Assembly: GCA_024427125.1 (NCBI GenBank) | Contig: JAKSVN010000001.1 | Coordinates: forward strand, 1 to 64,000 | Origin: Mycoplasmoidaceae bacterium | GTDB lineage: Bacteria; Bacillota_I; Bacilli_A; Mycoplasmatales; Mycoplasmoidaceae | DNA: 64,000 bases | Reading direction: 5' to 3' | Shown: in pieces, positions 55,757 to 64,000 of the stretch | How positions within the stretch are numbered: position 1 is the stretch's first letter | How the letters are laid out: each line of letters begins with the position of its first letter | Program-made: the position numbers and the translations under genes | The notes under the pieces: model-generated | Database searches by the model: none | Told to the model about the DNA's origin: nothing | The model's input: only the letters and a program-made list of their open reading frames with translations

Positions 55757-58180
55757 ATGGCAAACGAAAACAATAAAAATATTCCTATAGAAAATATCAT
55801 GAGTGAATCATTTGGTGCTTATGCCAAATATATCATTCAAGATCGTGCTCTTCCAGATGTAAGAGACGGGCTAAAGCCCGTTCAACGTAGAATTATCTAC
55901 GCAATGAATGAACTAAACTTACTTCATACTTTACCTCACAAAAAGTCTGCAAGAACTGTCGGTGAAGTTATTGGTAAGTACCACCCACATGGTGATAGCT
56001 CCATTTATGAAGCTATGGTTAGACTAAGTCAAGAATGAAAGAACAATATATGTCTTTTAGACATGCATGGTAATAAAGGTTCTATCGATGGTGATGGTCC
56101 TGCTGCTATGCGTTATACTGAATGCCGTTTATCGGCATTTGGTGAATTAATGGCACAAGGTATTAAGAAAAATACTGTACCATTCATTCCTAACTTTGAT
56201 GGTTCTGAACAAGAACCAACAGTATTACCAACATTGTTCCCTAATTTACTAATTAACGGTTCAAGTGGTATTGCTGCAGGATATGCAACAAATATCCCTC
56301 CATTCAATCCAACCGAAGTAGTGGATGCAATCATTGCTAAGATTGACTATCCTAATTGTAGGATAGATCGTATTACCAATATTATGCCTGCTCCAGACTT
56401 CCCTACGGGAGGAGTTATTTCTAACCTTGATGGTGTAACTGAAGCTTACAAAACAGGTAAAGGTAAAATCCTAGTAGCTGGTGAAATGAAGAAATTAAGT
56501 AATAAGCAAATTGCTATTACTTCTATTCCATTTGAAACTAACAAAGCAGAAATTATTAAGCAAATAGATTTAGCAAAAGAAAAGACTGAAGCTTTAGGTA
56601 TTACTGAAGTAAGAGATGAATCTGATGCTAATGGTGTTTACATTGTTTTAGAAACTAAAACAAAAAGCAATTTTGATTTCATTAAGAGTTACTTGTATAA
56701 GAATACAAAACTTCAAACAAGTTTTAACTTTAATATGATTGCTATCAAAGATAGAAAACCAGTTCTACTTGATATCTTTACTTTCTTACAATCATTTATT
56801 GATCATGCAGAAAACATTATTTTAAAAACATCAGAATTTGATTTAGCTAAATCAAAAGCAAGAAGAGAGATTGTTCAAGGTTTAATTAAAGCAATCTTAA
56901 TCATTGATGATGTTGTTGCTTCTATAAGAAGAGCTAAAGATAAACAAGAAGCAGTTAATAACTTAACAACTAAGTTTGGCTTTAGCCAACCACAAGCTGA
57001 TGCAATTGTAAATTTAAGATTGTATCGTTTAAGCAATACTGATGTTGAAGCTCTTAAGAAAGAGCTTGATGAATTAAATATGTCAATTGCTACTTTAGAA
57101 AACTTAGTTAAATCTAAAGATGCAAGACTATTATTCTTAAAAACAAAACTTCGTGAATTTAAGAAGTTATATCCACAAGAAAGAAAGTCTAAACTTTCTT
57201 ATGAAGAAGCTAAGGTTGTTATTGATGAATTAGATCTTATCCAAGATAAGAATAGAATCTTTGCTTTCACTGCTGGTGGATATATGAAAGCATTTAGCAA
57301 TAGAATATTGCTAGCTAATGATCCTAAGGATAACTTTACTAAAGGTAATGATATCATCATTACAGAATATGTAGGTAACTTAAGAGACAGATCATTATTA
57401 TTCCTAGAAAATGGTGAATGTGCTGTTATTGCTAACAGCAAGATTCCAGAATGTAAGTTTAAAGAAGTTGGAACACACATTAATAACTTAATCTCTGCTG
57501 CAGCAGATTACAAAGTAATAGCTGCTATGAATGCAGACTATAAACAAGCTGTAAATAAACAACAAATCATTGTTGTAACTAAATCAGGTTTAATTAAACG
57601 TTGTGAATTATCAGAGATAATCACAAAACGTACAAGTTTAATAAACTATGCTAAGTTAGATGCTGATGATAGAGTTGTTGCTGTATTCCCTCTAGACAAT
57701 GAACAACAAAAAGTTGTTATCTGTTCTAAACGTGGTTACATCAATTGTTACTCAATTGATCAAATTCCATTTGTAAGTAAGAATGCTAAAGGTGTAAAAG
57801 CTATGGGCTTAAAAGAAAATGATGTTATCGCATCAGCCTTCTTATTAGTTGATGGCGTTACACAAATTGCTGTTATTACAAATACACAAGTTAAACGTAT
57901 TGAACTTGCACAAGTACCATATGGTAACCGTACTAATATTGGTAAAGCTGTTAACACATACATTGCAAACAACAATGCCTTTAGTATTTTAAAGGTTATT
58001 CCTTTAACACCAAATTCAACGATTGTTAAAGTTGATGTAACAGGTGAAAAAGAATATCTAACTATAGGTAGCATTAACTACCTAGCATATGACCAAAGAG
58101 TCAATGCAGTAGGCAATGAAATTGCTGATGCTAATTTATGAATTAGCAATATTAAAGATAGTGATAAAGCAGATGAGTAG
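55757..58180 (+). CDS. parC: DNA topoisomerase IV subunit A
   Basis: An 807-aa DNA-cleaving subunit. The active-site Tyr lies in [53 protein letters not shown] and [17 protein letters not shown] are ParC-type sequences. The C-terminal beta-pinwheel (about 500-800) has repeated [19 protein letters not shown] blades. The GyrA-box QRRGGKG is absent, which supports ParC. It overlaps yqeG by 8 bases. Confidence 0.94.
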
Positions 58181-58754
58181 AAGGTCAAAACGAGATAGAT
58201 TTACTTTATTAAATTACTTCCGTCCAAGCATTTTCTTAAAAAGCTTTACGGATTTTGATCCATTCTTATTAAAGATTAATAAGATTAAATTATTCATTTG
58301 TGACTTAGATAATACTCTAGCCCCTCACTTTACTTTTAGACCAACTAAGGCAGCAATTAATTTTGTTTCTGAAATTAAAAAGATGGGAATCAAATTTTAC
58401 ATTGTTTCTAATAATAGAAAATCTAGAGTTAAGAAATTCTGTGAATATATTGATCCAGATGGTTTTATTTCATTTGCAATGAAACCTAGAATAAGCAAGA
58501 TTAAAAAATTAATGAAGAAACTAAAAGTTTCTCCTGATGAAACATTAATGATGGGTGACCAATTTGTTATTGACATCCTTGCAGCAAATCGAATAGGATG
58601 TAAATCAATCTTGGTTTTACCTTTGGTAGAACAAGAAAAAAATAAGTCAAGTAGGTTTGTTAACTTCTTAGATAAGTTAATTTACTCTCGTCTAGAAAGA
58701 GATAACCTATTGATAGGAACTAAAAGTTTTGATAACGATACAAAACTCTTATAA
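58173..58754 (+). CDS. YqeG-family HAD phosphatase
   Basis: A 193-aa HAD subfamily IIIA phosphatase. Seen: CDLDNTLAPH (about residues 48-57), IVSNNRKSRV, a Lys in MKPRISKIKK and GDQFVIDILAANRIG. The start is chosen inside parC because upstream starts give non-family sequence. Substrate unknown. Its TAA stop overlaps the -10 box of nadD. Confidence 0.88.
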   Translation: MSRRSKRDRFTLLNYFRPSIFLKSFTDFDPFLLKINKIKLFICDLDNTLAPHFTFRPTKAAINFVSEIKKMGIKFYIVSNNRKSRVKKFCEYIDPDGFISFAMKPRISKIKKLMKKLKVSPDETLMMGDQFVIDILAANRIGCKSILVLPLVEQEKNKSSRFVNFLDKLIYSRLERDNLLIGTKSFDNDTKLL

Positions 58755-58755
58755 T
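58750..58755 (+). promoter_or_regulatory. -10 box of nadD-yqeK inside the yqeG stop
   Basis: TATAAT whose bases include the yqeG TAA stop codon, 9 bases before the nadD ATG. No Shine-Dalgarno follows, which is consistent with leaderless initiation. Confidence 0.5.
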
Positions 58756-58764
58756 AAATAAAAT

Positions 58765-59808
58765 ATGGCTGAACTTGATAAAATTTTAATTTTTGGTGGT
58801 GCTTTTAATCCACCTCACATTGGACATTTAAAGATATTGCAAAAAGCAATAGATTTTATTAAGCCACAAGAAACTATAGTTTGTGTTGATAAAGTTTCAC
58901 CATGAAAAGATTCAAGCATGTTAGTACCATATCAATATCGTGTTAACATGGTTAACAATTTATTTATTGATAAAGTTAAATATGTAATTTACTCAAATAA
59001 AAATAATCTTATTTATACATGCGATATTATTAAAGAAATTCATGAAGAACATCCAGAAAGTGAATTATTCTTTTTAGTTGGTCAAGACCAATATGAAGTA
59101 ATTAAGACATGAAACAATTATGATGTTATCAATGAATTAGCAACAATCGTTTGTTATAAACGTGGAAGCAACAAAATTAAAAGAATAGATGATAAACATA
59201 TCATCCTTGCTGAAAGTGAAATCAAATGTTCTAGTTCTGACTTACGAGAAAGAGTAAGTCTTGAAAACATTGGAAAAGAAAACTTTAATTACATTAAGGA
59301 AAATGGTTTATACATTCAATCTAAAATAAAACCATACATGACTCAACGCAGATATGAACACACTATAAGAGTTTTAGATACAGTAACTAAAATAGCTATT
59401 GGAAACAATTTTGCCGATGAAGACATTTTAAAATGTCAAACAGCTGCTTTGCTACATGACATTGCTAAAAGATGCAATGATCAAGAGTTAAGAACCATCA
59501 TTTCAAATGATGAACTTGATTCATTTCCTACATATCATTGTGCTCATGGTTTAGCTGGAGCAAGAATGGCCCAAAAGGATTTTGGAATCAAGGATCCTAT
59601 GGTTTTAGATGCAATTGAAAACCATGTCATCTTTAAAGATGTTAATTCAGATAATAAGATTGCCAAAGCATTATTTTTAGCTGATAAGCTAGAACCTGCT
59701 AGAACTGAAGCTGATATTCCAAATAGAGAAAAATTATTTGAAAAAGCAAAAAATAATTATGAGGAAGCATTTCAGTTAGTTTATAAACTAAATGGAGAGA
59801 AATATTAA
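58765..59808 (+). CDS. nadD: fused nicotinate-nucleotide adenylyltransferase and YqeK-like HD phosphohydrolase
   Basis: A 347-aa bifunctional protein. NadD domain at about residues 1-190: FGGAFNPPHIGHL nucleotidyltransferase motif, LFFLVGQDQYEVIKTW and SSSDLRE. YqeK domain at about 195-345: RYEHTIRV, LLHDIAKR (HD motif), HGLAGA and ADKLEPAR. B. subtilis has them as adjacent separate genes; a fused form is known in mycoplasmas (MG240). NadD makes the NAD precursor. YqeK proteins hydrolyse Ap4A in other bacteria. The stop overlaps the mtnN start. Confidence 0.92.
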
Positions 59809-60491
59809 TGATTGGTATCATCGCTGCTGAAAAAGACGAAACAAATAACTTAGTTAAATTAACTAAAGCTAAGATTATTGAATTCAACGGTGTAAAGTAC
59901 TACATCGGACAAATTAATAACAAACAATTTATTGTTTCTTTTTGTGGTATTGGCAAAACTAATGCAGCTTTAACCGCAATGAATATGATTATTAATTTTG
60001 GTGTAACCAAAATCTTTAATATAGGTTTAGCTGGTTCATGTAAGTCAAACGTTAAACCTGGATCAACAATTATTGCTGATGCAGTTCAATATCATGATAT
60101 TGACTTAACAGCTTTTAATTATCAGTTAAATCAATTACCAGATGAACCACTTAAATATGAGATTAAAAAGGAAAATATTGATTTACTTAAATCAATAATC
60201 AAGAATCCTATTATTGGTACTGTTTCAACAGGCGATGCAGTTATTTCTTTAAATAATATAGAAGCTTACCCTTCATTGGCTGACAAAGAAATTGTTGCTT
60301 TTGATATGGAAGCTGCAGCCATTGCACAAGTTTGCAATAAGACAAAAACAGAGTTTTTATGTGTTAAATTAGTATCGGATAATGTCTCATTTGATCCTAA
60401 CACACACAACCAATATGATACCAACTATAAGTCTCTTTCTAAACAAATCGAGGCTATTTCCTTGAAACTTTTAGAATATTATTCTAAATAA
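59808..60491 (+). CDS. mtnN: 5'-methylthioadenosine/S-adenosylhomocysteine nucleosidase
   Basis: A 227-aa enzyme that cleaves MTA and SAH, the by-products of SAM use. Seen: IGIIAAEKDE, FCGIGKTNAALTAM, NIGLAGSC, DAVQYHDIDLTAF, STGDAV and the DMEAAAIAQVC motif with catalytic Glu, then VKLVSDNV. The start overlaps the nadD-yqeK stop. It complements metK in this window. Confidence 0.94.
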   Translation: MIGIIAAEKDETNNLVKLTKAKIIEFNGVKYYIGQINNKQFIVSFCGIGKTNAALTAMNMIINFGVTKIFNIGLAGSCKSNVKPGSTIIADAVQYHDIDLTAFNYQLNQLPDEPLKYEIKKENIDLLKSIIKNPIIGTVSTGDAVISLNNIEAYPSLADKEIVAFDMEAAAIAQVCNKTKTEFLCVKLVSDNVSFDPNTHNQYDTNYKSLSKQIEAISLKLLEYYSK

Positions 60492-60523
60492 AATAATATA
60501 TATAGTTAAGTAATTATCGTGTA

Positions 60524-60529
60524 TATAAT
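60524..60529 (+). promoter_or_regulatory. -10 box of the surface-glycan cluster
   Basis: TATAAT in the 58-base gap between mtnN and the flippase-like gene, 20 bases before the ATG. No Shine-Dalgarno is visible. Confidence 0.5.
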
Positions 60530-60549
60530 CTATATATATTTTTTAGTTT

Positions 60550-61782
60550 ATGAGTAAAACTACACAAAATAAAACATCAAAGATTGACAAAGATAACAAT
60601 CTTCCAACCCAAACGATTGAAGAAAAAGCAGAAAGCAAAAGCTTTTTCACTAAACGTAATGTAATAATTATTATTCTTACATCATTGCTTTCTATTGGTC
60701 TTTTAGCATTAACAATAAAATTTATCCTAAATATTGATTGAGCAAATTTTGTCATATCTTTTAAAACTGGAGTAACGGTTCATTTAGGTTGATTGTGACT
60801 AACAGTCTTAATTTTATTTGTATTTGTAAACTTTGTTTACAACTCATTACCAACATATATAAGATTGCGTAAACTAGGAATACATGCTTCTCCTGCACAA
60901 TGAATTTTATTTTCATTGTCTATTTCTTTCTTTAAAGCAGTAACACCTTCAAACTTTGTTTATGATCCATATACAATCTTCTGAATGAAGACACAAGGTG
61001 TTACTACATCTCGTGCTACTAGTACAATGTTTAGCAACGGATTGCTTTGACAAGCTGTTGAACTATTAGTTCATATTCCAAGTTACATTATTGTAATGAC
61101 TAGATTAAACGATGTGCTTGCTACAGATTATGGAACAAGTCTTACATGAATAATTATGATGAACGTTGGTATCTTCGTAGATGTGTTTGGAGTTTTATTT
61201 ATGTTGCTTCTGTGCTTCTCTAGAAGAGCGCATTATGTAATGTCATCAATTTTTAATCGTGTTAAAAAAGCTTTCAAAATGAAATACCACACTAAAGCTG
61301 AAATTGAAGAGAAATATAAAAACAGAGCTGTTATAAGACAAGATTCTATTAATTACTTTAAAGATTGAAAGAATACTTTGCTTATAGTTCTTATTTTTGC
61401 AGCATTTGATTTAATTGTATTCTTTACAATTAACCCTGCCTTATTCCTAGTTAACAATGATGGTAAGTATACTTTTAATGCTGTAAGTGTGTTTAATGCA
61501 ACAAACATGGCATTTAATGCAAATAGAATTAATATTCTACCTGGACAGTTCGTAGGCCTTGAATCATGTTTAGTTACATTCCTACATGGTATTGGTGGCA
61601 TTAATGGTGGTAGCTTTGGTGCTCAAGAACAATTCCTTAAACAAGGAATCTTTGTATTTAGATTATTCTTAACATTCTTTACTTGCTTAATTGGATTAGT
61701 TGGATTTGGTGTTTTAACAGGATTACAAGTTGGCTCATTCAGAAAAGACAAAGGTTCATTTATATCAAACAAGTATGAATAA
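60550..61782 (+). CDS. flippase-like membrane protein (LPG synthase TM / UPF0104 type)
   Basis: A 410-aa protein. A charged cytoplasmic N-terminus of about 35 residues is followed by about eight hydrophobic helices. Features of the MprF transmembrane/AglD-like flippase family are VFVNFVYNSLPTYIRLRKLGI, the FFKAVTPSNFVYDPYTIFWMKTQG segment and late GIGGINGGSFGAQEQF. No lysyl-transferase domain. Likely flips a lipid-linked sugar or lipid. It overlaps glf by 8 bases, so the substrate may be a galactofuranose or glycosyl lipid (inference). Confidence 0.78.
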
Positions 61783-62932
61783 GAAAATAATAATCATTGG
61801 ATGTGGAATATCAGGAGCAACGTTAGCTAATGTTTTAGCTAATAAAGGCTGAGATGTTACTATATATGAGAAGCAAAGCTTTATTGGTGGTAACTGTTAT
61901 GATACCTACAACAATGATGGCGTTTTAATTCATAAGTTTGGTCCTCATATCTTCCATACCTCTAATGAAGATGCTTATAAATTCATTACACAATTTACAA
62001 AGTTGAATAACTATGTAAATAAAGTTTTGGTTAATGTTGATAACAAAACATTCCCATTACCTATTAACTTTAAAGCTATTGAAACTATTTGCAAAGCAAG
62101 ATCAAAAGAGATTATTGCTAAGTTAAAAGAAAAGTTTTCAGGTAAGAAAACAATTACATTGTTTGAATTGAAAAATACAAATGATAAAGATGTTCAAGAG
62201 TTGTATCAATATATTTTAAAAAATGTATATATCAATTATTCTGCAAAGATGTGGAACAAAAAGATAGAAGAGATTGATCCTAAAACTATTGAAAGAGTAA
62301 AAATTGTTCTAGGTTATGATCATAATTATTTCCCTGAAGATAAGTATCAAGGCTTACCTGAAAAAGGATATACAGATATGATTAATAGAATGGTAACTCA
62401 TTCTAATATCAAACTTCAAACCAATACTGATGCACTTAAATTGATAAGTTTTGATAATGGTTCAATAAAACTAAATGGTCAAGAAATAACTTGCCCTGTG
62501 GTTTTCTGTGGTTCACTTGATGAAATATTAAAATACAAGTTTGGTGTCCTACCTTATAGAAGCTTAGACATAAAGTTTGAAACTTTAAAAACTAATAAAT
62601 TCCAAGAAGTTGCTGTTGTTAATTATCCAGCAGATCCTAAGATGACTAGAATTTGTGAATACAAACAAATGACATTACAAAAGATTGATAATGTAACAAC
62701 TATTTCAAAAGAATATCCAGGCGAATTTAATTTAAATTCTAAGACACATAATACAAGGTATTATCCTATTATCAATCCTACGAACTTAGAACTATATAAT
62801 AAACATATTGAAGAATTTAGTCAATACAAAAACTTTTACCCATTAGGAAGATTGGCTCAATATAAATATTATGATATGGATGATGCAATTAATGCAGCAT
62901 TTGAATTGGCTAAGAAAATAGATCATGATTAA
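61775..62932 (+). CDS. glf: UDP-galactopyranose mutase
   Basis: A 385-aa flavoenzyme converting UDP-galactopyranose to UDP-galactofuranose. Dinucleotide fold GCGISGATLA is at residues 9-18, with GGNCYD, FGPHIFHT, KMWNKK, the RVKIVLGYDHNYFPEDKYQGLPEKGYT-type segment and the C-terminal YYPI and PLGRLAQYKYYDMDDAI motifs. It implies Galf-containing surface glycan or glycolipid. It overlaps both neighbours by 8 bases, indicating one tight operon. Confidence 0.95.
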
Positions 62933-63806
62933 GTTTGAACAAGAAAGAATTAATAAAGTTGACTTAAATGTTAAATCATTTAAGCATCCTATTCCTGTTG
63001 TTTATGTTAATCCTAAAAGTATTAATGGTAACACCTGCGTATTTATTTACATTGGTGGATTAGCATCAACTAATTCTTTCAATGTTTACATGAATAAACC
63101 TGCTTTTGATAACAATTATTTTGTAACATATGACAGAATGGCACATGGTGATAATAAGAATAAGGCATCACAATATAAATATAAATTCATTAGAGAATTA
63201 GATGCAGTCGTAGATTGAGCAACAAAACAATTTTCTAAACGCATTTTCTTATTAGGTGAATCTTGAGGATGTGCAATTAACTTTCTTTATCAAAAGAAAT
63301 ATAAAGATAAAATAGCTGGTGTTATCAATTGAAATATGCCAACAAAACCAGTTGACCCAGAAAAGAAAACATTTAAACAAATGTATTCTATTGCTTGAAG
63401 ACATATTGTTACCCTTCTATTTAATATAGAATGTCACACACCTCCTGTTCAAACATCTCAATCTCCATTAAGTAGAAACCAATTATTACTTAGAGCAAAA
63501 GCAATGATGGCTGGTGGCGCACAATCTAATACTAGATTGACATTAGCAGTATGAAGATATATGGGACCATCATATAGATTCCTTAAAAAGAATGCTAGCA
63601 ATCCAAATTACAATTTCCTATACATTCAATCAGCTCAAGATGCTTTAGCAACTTGAAAACATATTAATAAGATTGAACAAAACGCTGATGATAAACACTA
63701 TTACAAAATGAAAACAGGTTATCATATTTTATCTATGGAACCTGAAGAATCAAAAGAACTATTTAATTTAATATTAAATTTTGTTAATAGAAAGGATGGT
63801 CAATAA
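62925..63806 (+). CDS. alpha/beta hydrolase in the glycan cluster
   Basis: A 293-aa hydrolase-fold protein. An oxyanion-side segment FIYIGGLAST and DRMAHGDN precede the nucleophile elbow GESWG near residue 109 (Ser110). An Asp lies in the QSAQDALATW region and a late His in GYHILSM. This pattern suggests a complete triad. Substrate unknown; its place between glf and GT8 suggests it edits or deacylates a glycolipid (inference). It shares its last base with the next start. Confidence 0.75.
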
Positions 63807-64000
63807 TGATTAATGTAGTATTTGCTTGTAATGATGGATACTTTGATGCTGCTTTTGTTACAACCCTTTCTATTTTAAGAAGAACAAAAGAAACATGCAA
63901 GTTCTATTTGTTATCTGGTGATTTCAGTCAAACAAATCCAAAGTTTACTATGTTTAGTAAACAACATGAACAACAAATGAATGAGTATGTGCGTTCATAT
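63806..64000 (+). CDS. glycosyltransferase family 8 protein (partial, runs off the window)
   Basis: Only the first 65 residues are present. MINVVFACNDGYFDAAFVTTLSILRRTK is the typical GT8 nucleotide-sugar-binding start, followed by CKFYLLSGDFS. It would transfer a sugar, probably to lipid or a growing glycan. The start overlaps the preceding stop (TAATG), so it belongs to the flippase-glf operon. Confidence 0.78.
   Translation, partial: MINVVFACNDGYFDAAFVTTLSILRRTKETCKFYLLSGDFSQTNPKFTMFSKQHEQQMNEYVRSY

Overview
The window comes from a wall-less bacterium of the class Mollicutes that uses genetic code 4. Nearly every housekeeping gene contains in-frame TGA codons at positions where tryptophan is expected (for example S14 ends ...KKAS-TGA-TAG and S8 ends ...YI-TGA-TAA). 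Base composition is strongly A+T rich. Several gene neighbourhoods and fusions are mycoplasma-like: potABCD with a PotA carrying a large insertion, a NadD-YqeK fusion, an MG237-type DUF3196 gene, parE-parC, and ribosomal proteins with long low-complexity tails. The species cannot be named from sequence alone. Rubrerythrin, BspA-like/Ig-like surface lipoproteins and a UDP-galactopyranose mutase cluster suggest a host- or protist-associated, low-oxygen lifestyle. A Malacoplasma-like vaginal or gut mycoplasma is one possibility, but this is only an inference.

Layout. 1-8.7 kb: a tandem HAD phosphatase, the polyamine ABC importer potABCD, tsaD, then metK behind what reads as a transcription-terminating SAM-I riboswitch. 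8.7-15.1 kb: a DivIVA-like protein, a possible chaperone, a divergently transcribed rubrerythrin, trmL, a KtrB/TrkH potassium channel, glpK and an alpha/beta hydrolase. 15.1-25.8 kb is the accessory region: an Ig/leucine-rich-repeat lipoprotein, an unknown protein, tRNA-Arg(CCU), a heterodimeric ABC exporter, an 842-aa lipoprotein, DUF402 and DUF3196 genes and a small antisense lipoprotein. 25.8-28.9 kb: prs-ridA and another BspA-like lipoprotein. 29.1-45.1 kb: the complete S10-spc-alpha ribosomal supercluster (rpsJ to rplQ) with an unrelated lipoprotein gene inserted between rpsE and rplO. 45.2-64 kb: a lipoprotein bracketed by a duplicated terminator, metG, a DJ-1/HPF stress pair, lysS with a degenerate AsnA-like gene and rpe, a two-gene minus-strand unit (membrane protein, pncB), parE-parC-yqeG, nadD-yqeK, mtnN, and a surface-glycan cluster (flippase-like protein, glf, hydrolase, GT8) that runs off the window.

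How it fits together. Most genes are on the plus strand in tightly overlapping operons (ATGA/TAATG junctions). Simple hairpins followed by T-runs separate the operons, and several transcripts appear to begin at or near the ATG (leaderless). Seven genes encode predicted lipoproteins with similar short signal peptides: PotD plus six of unknown function. Several of the six sit at operon ends or inside core operons, as if surface-antigen genes are inserted wherever transcription is available. SAM is made by MetK under SAM-dependent attenuation, and its by-product is cleared by MtnN. NAD synthesis is represented by PncB and NadD. DNA topology is handled by ParE/ParC.
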